Below, piece by piece: positions 23,401 to 34,355 of a DNA stretch of 64,000 nucleotides (positions are counted from its first letter, which is position 1; the number at the start of each line of letters is the position of its first letter). This DNA comes from Neurospora crassa OR74A. Taxonomy: Eukaryota; Ascomycota; Sordariomycetes; Sordariales; Sordariaceae. The notes beneath the pieces are model-generated. The model did no database searches, was not told the origin of the DNA, and saw only the letters and a list, made by a program, of their open reading frames with translations. The translations under genes were made by a program, and so were the position numbers. Location of the stretch: positions 1,798,001-1,862,000 of the forward strand of contig NC_026503.1 in assembly GCF_000182925.2 (NCBI RefSeq), given 5' to 3'.

Positions 23401-25506
23401 CATGGTTCCCCGGTCCCTCTGCTTGCTTCTGATTCAGAGCCTTGGAACCCCTATATACCCTCCGTCGCCACCGGTTTGATACGTTGAAGGTTGTCCAGAT
23501 GATTTCTGACAGCATGTTGCACCATCTAATAGTAGCATCCTTCGTGGTGAGGACTATCGAGAAATCTCAGTTGTTACGCTGCAGTCTTGTTGTTTCTCCG
23601 ATGAAATTGCTAACTCGGGCTAAAGTCACTAGTAGATCAGTCTATAGGAAAGTTCCTCTCTAGCAAGCAAAGTCACAGGAGTCTCTTAAGCCAAGTTGCC
23701 AGCTAGTTTTACATACTTTTTCGATATATACACAGCCAGAAACCTGAATGGGGACATTGACCGACTTCGGAATGACGTGCGTGTTGAGGCTCGAAACGGA
23801 AGGTCGAGTGTCCTTGCCTCTCTATGTCGCTCATCCAACATCGCAGTGTTTCCCTTCCTTCAGCATCCCGGCTAGCCATTGACGTCAAACGAGCCGTGTC
23901 CAAACAGCATCTCGAAACAAAACGACAATTTGCACATACGGTCACCCGATGGCAGGGCCAGAGGGATAATGCCCTCGAAGACCAGCGTCTTTTGGCTACG
24001 ACTATCATGATAGCATCGTAAGCCTCATGGTCGGTCACATATACAGAGAAAGCTAACAAGAATGATTGTCATGCGATATGGTCTCGGTGGCGTCTCGAGT
24101 AAGTACCCTTCTTCCATCAAAGGCTTTGTCAACATCATGTAACTGATCTCACCGTCGAACACAGGAAAATCCAAGCAGCTATCATTGGGCATCGATGAAA
24201 CCACATTTGTTTGACGATATACGAGACAGTTAATGACATCTTACAAGACCCCATTCACAAACGAACCCAACCACACCGACTCGAAACATTTCCCGCAACC
24301 GACCGGCATCGCCCGACTCTGGGCCCGGGGTAACCATCAGGCTTGAAAGGAAACATGTTTTCATGACAGGTGTAATTTAGCCCACGCTTGTCGAGATTTC
24401 GCCTTATGAGCACGAGAACCTCCGTCACAGAAGTCATCCACTTGAAATGCTGGAGAATCTTAGATTGCCCACGCAGTCATATACTTCCCTACGTGGAAAG
24501 AGACATCGAAACTGAAACACGGCTTTATCCATCACCTGGACCCTGCAGAGGATCCCGTCGTGGCTTGATACTGTCAACGGTCATCCTTCACGAGGAAATG
24601 GGAACGGGTAGGGCTGGGTAACGAGAAATGGCTTGACGAGTCGGGGTGTGAGTCTACGCCATTCAGTGGTGGGCGGCCTACATACAACCACATCAGGCTA
24701 CGCGACGCTATTACGCTTTAGGCCATTCGAGAGCCAGACGACATCCAACATACGCGAGAATTCAACAGGGACACCATCGTCATTGGCCAGTTGCAACATC
24801 CAAGGTACACATGGTCCGTGCACGACCCAATAACCAACCTCCCATTGTATCATCGTCACCATCCATTGGCCTCCTTGGTTGCCTTATGCTGAGCCTCTTT
24901 CCTGCGCAACGAATGCGCAGCATCATCCTCAATCTGGCTTATGTCTCGTACCATGTCTGCTCCTCGAGATGGCGACCTCCCAACGCTTGGAATCATGGAT
25001 GGAACCGTACTTGCACAACTGGGCGCTCGCTCAATTCCTCTTCATTACTCACTAGCAACCTGGGAAAAGAACACTGGTCCTCGTTGCTGCGGCTTGTCCT
25101 ACTCCAAGATCGGAAGAGCCTCCCAACACTCTTCCTGCTTGTTATCTTCTTCACGCTTATTTACTGCTAGGCCCGCTATCACTTCGATCATAGATTCCCA
25201 CGAGGCATCACGACTAGCGTTTCATCTGTCAAGCGTCACGCCCAAGTTGTCTCCAGCCCTTTCTTGACCCTGCATCACCGTCTACCCAGCCACTTGGAGT
25301 GTGTGGTTGCCTAAGCCGGCCATCGACGCGGAACCTGATAGAATACGTTCGACGAGAGTCGTGACCAACTTGAGCATATCAAGGTCCAACAAGACCCTCG
25401 CAAAGTCTACTCAAGGTCTGCTTGTGAGACATTTCTCATCCTTTCTCAATTCGAGTATGGGGACTAATATACCTCAGAGTGTCCCGCGTGGCTATTATTC
25501 CTGTGT
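20402..25506. other. 5.1-kb gene-poor region before the zinc-finger gene
   Basis: It contains the promoter of the wall-protein gene (CT/AG-rich to about 20.6 kb) and the upstream region of the zinc-finger gene. A minus-strand 102-codon frame at 23040-22732 and plus-strand frames at 20500-21066 and 24811-25170 show no domain, signal or repeat and are probably chance. No tRNA or 5S rRNA gene was recognised. No coding feature can be supported. Confidence 0.55.
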
Positions 25507-27936
25507 ATGAGACGGACAAGGACCCCCGAGACATCCCGACCACATCTGCCTCTCATGGCTTCATCTTCCGCAGATCCTAAGGCACACAATCTTGCCGCTG
25601 GCCCGTACAACTGTCCGGATTGTACCAAAGTCTTCGCCAGACCCTGTGATTTGAACAAACACAGCAAATCTCATACTCGGCCGTTCAAGTGCCTACATTC
25701 TGATTGCAAGTACGCCGACCTTGGCTGGCCAACACTAAAGGAACTAGAACGCCACAACAACGATAAACACGCTCCCAACCCGATTATCTACGCTTGCGAG
25801 TACGAAGGTTGTGACTACAAGTCCAAACGAGAATCGAACTGCAAACAACACATGGAGAAGGCCCATGGGTGGCTGTACACTCGGAGCAAATCCAATGGCA
25901 AACAGCCTGCGGATAGCTCTCCGGTAGCACCTGTTTACCGGCTAAAACCTGGACCGCATCCTGCCTCAGCATCTTCTACTCCACTTCTCAAGCAGTCATC
26001 CGATTTTCTGCCTGTCCCTAACTATCATCAGGACTTTACACTCTACCAGGATGACACCGACCACTCCGTCAGATTCGATGACGACGATGAGGATGCAAGT
26101 CACCACCACGATGCGCCTCAAGTCATCCCTTGGACATCGCCTGCTACCCGTCTACGGAGAAACGGAACCATGATCGAAAGATTTGATCAGACATATCACG
26201 GTTCCCAACCTCTCAGGATCAGTGATAATCCGGTTGACCCATCGCTCGCCAGTATTGAACCGCAAATCAGAACATCTGCGGCACCTCCATCCACCTCAGA
26301 AGCATGCGGCAATGGCGACACCAATATCTCGGAGACTTCGAGACAAACTCGATCGTCAAGAGGACCGTCAAGAAAGGCCGCAGACCGCCAACGTATCAGA
26401 AAATGGGATGCCAAAGGATCAAGAAAGAGGCTCAAGCCAGACGCTACAGAAATTCTCGGAGATGATGCAGAATTCACTGACAGCAATATGCCGTGTATCT
26501 TCCGCCATGCACACCCTCACCTTTACAACAGGGAGACCAGAAACAAGTCCGATCCGTGCCATACGACGCATCGAGACATCTCAACTCTAGCAAGACATCT
26601 ACGCCGACCGGCACATCGCCTCGGTGTGGACCCCCGGATGATCTCATCATTTAAGATTGAAGACAACAATTACCCACACCCACGGGTTGGCCTTTGTCGC
26701 CGTTGCTGGCAGGCTTTCTTTGACCCCTTAGAATTCCGGAGTCATCTGGGTCTCAAATGCGAGAAGGTGTCTAAGGGGAAGCGGGAGAAGTGGCGTATCA
26801 TGCACGACCTTTTCACGCCATTGGTCCGGCAGCATGGCGAGCAGAGCAGCCTCTTACAAAACCTTGATATGGCGGGACAAGAAAGCACAGCACACCGAAC
26901 AAGAGGTTCGATCAACATGCCGAACAAAGCTGGAAATGATTTTCGCTTGGTCTTTGGTACTGTCGCTCCAACCAAGTACGGGACATCAGTTCCCTCCAGT
27001 TCTAGTCTTGAGAATGAGATACAAAAACTGAGAGAAGAAAATCGGCAGTTGAGGGAGTCACTATTAGCCCAAGGCCCTAAGGGGGGGTCAGTGCCAAGTA
27101 CTGTTCAAAGCAGCGCTGTCCATAATGCATTCGAGATAGCATCCGGTTCCCGGCTAGCCTCTGCGCCTCGGATGCCCCATTCCAAGGATTCGAACTCAGA
27201 CCAGGAGAGCCTAATAGGATACATGGATTCCCAATCCACGGATGTCGACCGCGACGGCTTGATGAGCGAGACACCGGAAACTTTTATGAGGCAGAACCCA
27301 GGACACAGCTTGCCCTCCCACACAACCGTCCACCACGTCCCAACAAGCCCATCCCCGCTACTGATCAACTCCTTCCAAGATGTATCCAACTTCAGCCAAC
27401 CATCAGCTAACGTGTCCCTCTTCTCTGCCCGAAAGCAACCCACGTCACTCGCCGATTCCGCCTACGGCACCTGCACCGACCCAAGGCGAGGAAGTTTGGG
27501 CGAGCCCGGGCAGGCAGGATGCGCAGATATCTTGAGAGGTCCGCACAAGAGTTGGTTTGATAACTCAACCCAACAACGGCACGACGGCGGGTCATTGGCT
27601 CTGTTTGGCGATTACCAATTTGGTCACAACAACAACTCATCAGCGAACAACGAGAGCATCCACAACAATACGCCATCCTCATCCACTCCAAAGGTAGGGC
27701 CAAACATGACAGTTATTGCAACCCAGACGGCCCAGCAGCAGCCTCAGCAACAAGATTTTTCAGGGTGGTCCAACCCCAACCCTTTTGCCACGGCCTCAAC
27801 CTCTCAGCCGTCTCATAACTTCTTTGAAGATGCGTCATTTGACTTCTTTATGGCAGCACCAACGGATTGTGGCGACGAACCTGATGGGTATAACCCGACT
27901 AGTTCCTCGCAGAATTTCATTTTTCCTTCGATGTGA
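25507..27936 (+). CDS. C2H2 zinc-finger transcription-factor-like protein
   Basis: An intronless gene for up to 809 residues, probably a nuclear DNA-binding regulator. Three C2H2 fingers lie near the N-terminus: YNCPDC..H at about 34-56, a longer FKCLHSDC..H finger at about 59-88, and YACEYEGC..H at about 93-120. A second Cys/His-rich segment (about 325-430) holds PCIFRHAHP, STLARHLRRPAH and GLCRRCWQAF, a pattern found in many fungal C2H2 proteins of unknown target. A short coiled coil (LENEIQKLREENRQLRESL, about 501-520) could dimerise. The rest is Ser/Gln/Asn-rich and disordered, possibly an activation region. The ATG at 25555 (MASSSADPK) has better initiation context (ATGGCT) than 25507, so the true protein may be 793 residues. 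Target genes cannot be inferred. Confidence 0.85.
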   Translation: MRRTRTPETSRPHLPLMASSSADPKAHNLAAGPYNCPDCTKVFARPCDLNKHSKSHTRPFKCLHSDCKYADLGWPTLKELERHNNDKHAPNPIIYACEYEGCDYKSKRESNCKQHMEKAHGWLYTRSKSNGKQPADSSPVAPVYRLKPGPHPASASSTPLLKQSSDFLPVPNYHQDFTLYQDDTDHSVRFDDDDEDASHHHDAPQVIPWTSPATRLRRNGTMIERFDQTYHGSQPLRISDNPVDPSLASIEPQIRTSAAPPSTSEACGNGDTNISETSRQTRSSRGPSRKAADRQRIRKWDAKGSRKRLKPDATEILGDDAEFTDSNMPCIFRHAHPHLYNRETRNKSDPCHTTHRDISTLARHLRRPAHRLGVDPRMISSFKIEDNNYPHPRVGLCRRCWQAFFDPLEFRSHLGLKCEKVSKGKREKWRIMHDLFTPLVRQHGEQSSLLQNLDMAGQESTAHRTRGSINMPNKAGNDFRLVFGTVAPTKYGTSVPSSSSLENEIQKLREENRQLRESLLAQGPKGGSVPSTVQSSAVHNAFEIASGSRLASAPRMPHSKDSNSDQESLIGYMDSQSTDVDRDGLMSETPETFMRQNPGHSLPSHTTVHHVPTSPSPLLINSFQDVSNFSQPSANVSLFSARKQPTSLADSAYGTCTDPRRGSLGEPGQAGCADILRGPHKSWFDNSTQQRHDGGSLALFGDYQFGHNNNSSANNESIHNNTPSSSTPKVGPNMTVIATQTAQQQPQQQDFSGWSNPNPFATASTSQPSHNFFEDASFDFFMAAPTDCGDEPDGYNPTSSSQNFIFPSM

Positions 27937-29161
27937 TTTTACGAGGTCATAGATGGTGTAGATTAATAGGGTTTGTCAAAGATTATCGAGGTGAAGAGTC
28001 TAGAGAGTAATTTCATGATACATGTCACGAACGTTGTTGAATGAAGGGTCGGCTCTCACTTCTCTTCTTCCCCCAAGGTTACTGGTGCATTTCGAAACCG
28101 GAAGTTGGATCTCCGGTATTCCTTTCTTCTTGGTTTCAAGCGGTTTGCTGATTTTCAGTGGGTTTTTTAATTGGAGGATTTCTTCGCAAGTCATCAGCGT
28201 ATCAACTTTCTGGATGGATTTCCATCTACCTCTAAAATTCTCTGACGATCTTCTCCTCTTCATGGAAATGTTCTACTTCATTGCTATTCTCAAGGCATTT
28301 ACATCACTCATTCCTATCATGCATCTGATGTGTGGGATATACGAGGGTTACGTAAAGTGTGCGATGAGATCATGACGTTCAGCACAGGTCTAACGGACAC
28401 ATAAAACTCCTGAGGCGTTGATAGAGGTTTTTTACAATCTAAGAAGGATCTAGTAGTATGTGGCTTCGTCATCATAGGGAAAGAGCAGTTGAGGTATACA
28501 TAAAACACGCAACTTGGCTTGGAAATAAGTTCCGTTCCTACTTCTGCTGCTGCAATGTATAGATAAGCTCTTCAAGGAATGCCACTAAAGGGGGAGAGGG
28601 ACAAATGAATTCGAATCGAAATCGACCAGTGTCTAACAAGCTTTTGATTTCCGGTTTAGAGCAGTTCGCCCAATAGGTCCAATGGTAGAAGAGTGTAGGT
28701 GGCAGCATATATTAAAGAGCGGAAAATGATATACAAGAAGAAGTACGAAATGTTAACTGGCCTATCTCAGCTTCTCAAGTGTTCCTTCACTTTCTTCCTC
28801 TATTAGACTTCACAGTCTCCTAATCGATGGCTAGGCAAGCATACGACATTCAAGTAAGTCAAGCCGAGAGTAGGTTTGTCTACGAATTCTAGTGAGGATA
28901 GAGATAACAAGTATATCTGCATGAGATCGGTTTGACATGTGGGGTTGCGGACGGTGAGGGAGTTTTACACAAAAATGATTCACAACGCTTTTTTTTGGGT
29001 ACACCACCTGTCAGCCCAACATCATCACCTCTTTTAGTTTTGATCAAGAAAACCTGCCATATTTCATTGTATCCATTTTATGTACCGAAACCCACTTCGT
29101 TATATACCCGAACTTTCGAAAGCAAACTACACCAGCACCCCATCTACTCTATCTAGCACGT
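27937..29161. other. Intergenic region between convergent zinc-finger gene and adenylosuccinate lyase
   Basis: It holds the 3' untranslated regions of both genes. Opposed open frames at 28022-28375 (+) and 28263-28000 (-) overlap each other, and neither shows a recognisable domain. Nothing else is supported. Confidence 0.55.
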
Positions 29162-31004
29162 CTAGATAGAAAGCTGAGCAGTCTCCGCCTTGGACAAAGT
29201 CTCCTGGTACCTGCTCAACTTCTCAGCAACCTGACCATTGCAGTAATCCTCCACAATCCTGGGGCAGTTGCCAATGAACAAGGCAGGGTCAACAAGCCCG
29301 TCAATCTCGCCCCAAACAGGCTTGAAGAACTCGGACTTCTTGATGCGCTCCAGCAAGTCATTCTTGCCACCCTCCTGCTTGACCACGGCGCTAGCCTGGT
29401 GGGACAAGACCCGGATCTCCTCGTGGGCGTCCTGGCGGGAGACGCCGTGCTGGGCGAGCTTCATGAGGATGGACTCGGTGGCCATGAAGGGCAGCTCCTG
29501 GTCAATGTGGGCGCGGACGACGGAGGGGTAGACGACCAGGCCGTTGGTGACGTTGTCGAGCGCGAGCAGGATCGAGTCGGCCAGCAAAAACATCTCGGGG
29601 ATGTCCATGCGGCGGATGGCCGAGTCGTCGAGCGTGCGCTCGAACCACTGCGCCTTGAAGGTGTTGCTGAAGTTGACGGGCAGGTTGGCCAGCTTGCGGG
29701 AGAGGGCGGCGATACGCTCGGAGCGCATGGGGTTGCGCTTGTACGCCATGGCCGAGCTGCCGATCTGCGACTTCTCAAAGGGTTCCTCCATCTCCTTGAG
29801 GTTGGCCAGGTGGCGGATGTCCGAGGCGATGCGCTCGGCGGTGGCGCCGATGGCGCACACGGCGTTGGCGACGCGGAGGTCGACCTTGCGGGTGTAGGTC
29901 TGCGTGGAGATGGGGTAGGTGGAGGGGAAGCCGGCCTTCTTGCAGAGGATCTTGTTGAGCTCGACGATCTTGTCGGCGTCACCCTCAAAGAGCTCGAGGA
30001 AGGTAGCCTGCGAGCCGGTGGTGCCCTGAGCGCCGCGGAACTGGAGGCGCTCGCGGACGGTCTCGATGTCCTCGAGGTCCATAACGAGCTCCTGGATCCA
30101 CTGGCAGGCGCGCTTGCCGATGGTGATGAGCTGGGCGGGCTGGTAGTGGGTGAAGCCCAGGGTGGGGGTGTCCTTGTACTTGAGGGCGAACTCCTTGAGG
30201 TTCTGGATGACCTTGGCCAGCTTAGGGAGGATGAGGTCAAGAGCCTTCTGGATGAAGATCAAGTCGGCGTTGTCGGTGACTGTTTCAACTAGTCAGCATG
30301 GTTCGTTCCCAAAAGGGATTAGTAATATGCGTACCGTAGCAGCTGGTGGCCTGCGTGATGGGAGGACATGGTCAGCTCAGAGGTCTTCCCCGATTCAGGG
30401 AGAAATGTTATTCACTTACACCCAAGTGAATGTGGCCGGCAGCAGCGGGAGCATCCTCGCCATAGGCGTGGACGTGAGCCATGACATCGTGCTGTGTTGG
30501 TGAATTAGCAGAGATCTTTCGTCGTTTGCCTGTAGAGTAATTTTTTTCTTTCTTTTACTTACACGGAACTTGTTCTCGTACTCACGGGCGACGTCGAAGG
30601 CCTTGTCGCTCACAGTAACGTGCTCGCGCATCTGTTGAATGGCCTCATCGGGAATGTTGAGACCCAACTCCTTCTCGGCCTCGGCCAGCCAGACCCAGAG
30701 TTGACGCCAGGTGGAGGCACGGGTGCGAGCCGAGAAGATGGACATCATCTCCTGGGACGCATACCTCGTGGCGAGGGGGGTCTTTGAGTGGCATAGTGAG
30801 TTAGCTTGGTGTCACCTGGGTTGAATAAAACTGACATAGGCCTAGGCGAGTAGAATGTTCAGGATCTCATGGGTAAGGGCTAGATCAGACGTCGTGGTTG
30901 TGTCGAGTAGGGACAAGGCCAAAGTGAGGGTATCGCGGGGTCGAAATCAACGCATGGAAGTCTTTTCCGGTTATTTTTACCTGGTACTTGTCGTAGCTGG
31001 ACAT
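29162..31004 (-). CDS. ade-4: Adenylosuccinate lyase
   Basis: This cytosolic fumarase-superfamily enzyme splits SAICAR to AICAR and adenylosuccinate to AMP, two steps of purine synthesis. Five coding exons fit: 31004-30981, 30781-30563, 30491-30420, 30350-30335 and 30279-29162, giving 482 residues, the usual length. Exon 1 codes only MSSYDKYQ. Exon 4 is 16 nt (ATSCY plus one base). A leader intron is likely at 31011-31066. Family signs are the [10 protein letters not shown] block, the THYQPAQ region with the conserved T-H pair, and the fumarate-lyase signature [12 protein letters not shown]. crassa ade-4 is the classical adenylosuccinase gene, and that symbol is applied by function. Confidence 0.94.
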
Positions 31005-33180
31005 TTTGGCCTGTTATGAGTGTAAGCACTGGTCCTGTTTTCTATATCTTGCAAAGCAATGCTCACCGGGCTCTCTCTTCTTGTCGAGATATCCTGAAAT
31101 GAGGAAGATGGAGGGGTAATTCAATGTTTTGAAGTGGGAGGAGTCGATGATCTGATGTCACTTATAAAAATTTCATTCACCAATCACTGCAGCTCAATCG
31201 GGGGACCCCTTTGGTCGCCCTGCAGCGGCCCCCAGGACAGCCCCATAACGTCCACCCTGCAGCAGAGGAGTCATTGCCCGTAGCCGCTCCCTCTTCCTCC
31301 GGGTCGTAGGCCATTGGCCCCGCAAAATTCCGTGCTGTATGCCGAACATCGGCCCCGGACAGCGTCCGTGTCCCGGTCCACGAAAATACCAGACACGGTA
31401 CGAGGGGACAGCCGATCATCCCAGGTGCAACCCATTCTCGACCCCTCTGACCTGCAAGCAGGGGGAGCGGCTCAGGACGAACATATACTATCCTTTCCTG
31501 TGGACTTGTCAATGTGTCTAAACCGCTCTTCCGCGAGTGTTGCCCTCTCTCACTGTCCCGTCGCGCCAAATTCACGCCCTTCCCGAGTTTGTCTCGACAG
31601 ACTGCATGCCCTCCGGCTCGCGCAATGCTCACTCTGTTCCCTCTTTTCATTGGGTCCGTTAATGCTGAGAAGGCAGCGGATCGCCCATGATGACGACCTT
31701 TGACCCCATTGCCACCATCATCCTCATTTGGGTTCCCCTTTTTGTCCGAAAAACCGCCACGGTGACCGAAAAAGACTCGTATGTCTGGTTACCATATTAT
31801 ATTCGCAAAGTAGCAGAGCAGTTCATTTATACGATCAAACTGACGTGCAGGCATGAGAGAACGTGCTTTGTATGCAGCAATAGGATCAGCTCAAGGCTCA
31901 TGGGTTTGACGTTAGCGCTCATATACCCACGCCGGCAGGTCAGCAGTCTGAAAAAGGGAGAGACTTTGGGAATCGATACATGCGCTTGGGCTTGAGATAG
32001 AGCCACATCCCGACTACAGGCCAGGGATGTCAAGAATAACACGGCCATGGAGGGTTCTTCGAGGGAAAGAAGAGATGATACAACATATGGGTAGAGTCGC
32101 GTACCTGATGCATGGCACGTTAACACCGCAGAAAGGGGTGATGGTGTTATGCTGTATCGCTTGGGCTGTGAAAGTTTCCGCATCGAGCGACCACCTCAGC
32201 TACTACAACAGCCATCTATGATCTGATGGAGAGCGATGGGGTCATTTTCAGCTTAGCGACAGTCACACAGCCAGAGTTTGGGTCCTGGATGACGACGACA
32301 GCTGGCCTTCCTGGTTTTCTGGCGGACAGTCCCATGGTCGACGGAGATTGTGCCATGCAATTAATGTATGCATCGTGGATGGTTGCAGAGACGAGGTTGA
32401 GGCGCTCAAGGTGCCCCTGTGCATGAGACATCGATGTATTTCTCGTCATTTCGAAATGCGCCTCACACAGCATCCTGGCTGGGGGAGAAGTTGAATCTGA
32501 GAAAGGAAGGAACCTAAGAAGGTGAAAGCTTCCCTTTCCAGCCCGACACACCAGCCTACCTAGAGGTACCTACCCAATCTGGCATCTCGGAGGTTAGAGT
32601 AGCTCTTACCGACACTGGTAGAGGTAGCGCAGGCATCAGCTTCGTGATCCAGAGGGGGCTATCGGGGGGGAACGGCAAGCGCGGAGAAATTTGCTCGTCA
32701 CTTCCTGCAATACCTCAAGGCCTTTCCCTCCTTTCACAAACCCTTCCTCGACTCGGGATAAACTGAATTTGCTACAAGACCGCCGAGTGAACAGTGTCGA
32801 GATCTTCTCTTGCTGGCCCCAAACTGAGGACGCGGAACGTATGAGGCAGCCAACGTCCCATCTCATGACTCCAGGAACCAAATTGTGGTAACGTTCAGCG
32901 GATGCTTCAATCACCTTCGTTTACAGTCCCTTCGTCGCAAAGACACGGCAGGTTTCCACAAAGCTGACGTTTTCCTCGTCTTGTTGTTGCAATCACGTTT
33001 GCTAACCGACTTTTCGCAGAGCATGGTTGTCGGTTCCTCTGCCGCTGCTCCATCAATACACCAATTCAGCCGAAACTCAGATATTGACAACGCTCCGGTA
33101 TCCCAGCGCGACATCCTTTCCCATTCGGCCTATTTGTGTATTTTGCCGCACCATCACCTCTTTTGGGGGTTATTTCCAGT
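31005..33180. other. Intergenic region upstream of adenylosuccinate lyase
   Basis: It contains the ade-4 promoter and leader, including a probable leader intron (31011-31066). Overlapping frames on both strands around 31.2-31.7 and 32.2-32.9 kb have no family features. A TACCTA-type motif lies at 32555-32575. No gene is supported. Confidence 0.55.
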
Positions 33181-33193
33181 TTGCCCCTAGCAA

Positions 33194-34345
33194 TGAAGTC
33201 TCCCTGGCACTCGAAGACCCCAGATCTACCGTTCGGCAAGCGACTGGAATATCAGCCGGCCATGAGGCTGATCCCCCGCAAATTCCACCTTGCAAGAGAA
33301 CAAACATTCATAGAGCTTTTCCCATTTGAGTCAAGGGAACATCGATACATCTCCGGATTAAAGGTCTCCTTGACCATCTTCAAGTGAGTGCCATGGTCCT
33401 ACTCGGGGATCATCTTTGCTATAACCACCGAATACCCACGGATACCTTCATATTGCCTCGGCCGGGTTCTCGAATTACTTACGCCGTGGCGCCGTGTATC
33501 GTTCCCGAAGTACAATTCTTTGTACCTCCTCTTCAATTCCGACGTTGTGGCGGCGGTTGTGACGTCCGACTCGGTATCACCATGCTTGCCTACCTCTGCA
33601 ATGGAACCTCAACATCCGTGAGCTTCTTGGTACCTTCTCTTCTCAAATATGTACAAACACACTGGGTGGCGCACCCGCGGAAACAGGAGCTTGTCACACA
33701 AATGACATGTTCACCGAAAGGAGCAGCAGCTCGACAGCTCGTTCTTCCAGAATGGCGGATATTCTTAACCTCGTCGGCTACCGGCAGGAACTCTTCGCGG
33801 GATAGAGCCGGGGTCCCAGTCTTCCTCGTTCCGAGGCTGCATTTTGTACGAGTCGGGTTCCAACTACACATCATCTTCAAGCACTGTGACCCCATGTTAC
33901 GAGCACCCAACATGCCTACCGCTGCTGCAGCGAGAGAAACGAAGCAAGGCAAGATCCCACAACTGCAAAGGCATGGCTAACAGTGGGAGGGACGATAACT
34001 TGTACATGGCAACCTTGTGATTGTATACTCTATTAATGTCACCTCTCCCAGAGACATGGCATCGTTGGTCTTCCTTTATGTTGTTCCCCACCCTTCCATG
34101 CAATCTTAATGTTGACTCGATCTGCAACATTACCGCATGTACTTGCGATATATTTTGTCTTTCCACTCGATAAATCAAGGCCGGCCAGTAGTCCTTGTTC
34201 CCATACTTTACGAGGCCTGGTTCTTCTTTTTCATCACCAATTTGCACATCCTGTGGCTCGTCTGTTTACTTTCACTTTTGGTCTTTATCGTACTGGCACA
34301 TAGCCACTGGATGCCATACCCGCCGGTGGTTATCGTCCTCTGACC
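33194..34345 (+). pseudogene. Possible decayed RTA1-like membrane-protein gene
   Basis: Short stretches in several plus-strand frames follow the motif order of fungal RTA1-like seven-helix proteins. These are a LGRVLELL segment, SFPKYNSLYLLFNSDVV (the Gly-Arg helix end and FxxxDVV helix, 33.46-33.55 kb), then a GGG followed by LGITMLAYL (33.55-33.6 kb), a PEWRIFL (33.75 kb), and NQGRPVVLV..YEAWFFFF followed by a hydrophobic helix (34.17-34.3 kb). The frames do not connect, no intact start or splice set was found, and the spacing before the last block is too long by about 300 bases. I read it as a degenerate copy of a host gene, but chance resemblance remains possible. Confidence 0.3.
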
Positions 34346-34355
34346 GGTTACAACG

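Noticed and set aside
28000-28375. Opposed small frames between the zinc-finger gene and ade-4
   Set aside because: They overlap on opposite strands in the 3' untranslated region of a convergent pair and carry no motif.
29399-30292. Plus-strand 297-codon Gly/Leu/Glu-rich frame
   Set aside because: It is the antisense of adenylosuccinate lyase; the GC-rich third positions of that gene keep the opposite frame open.
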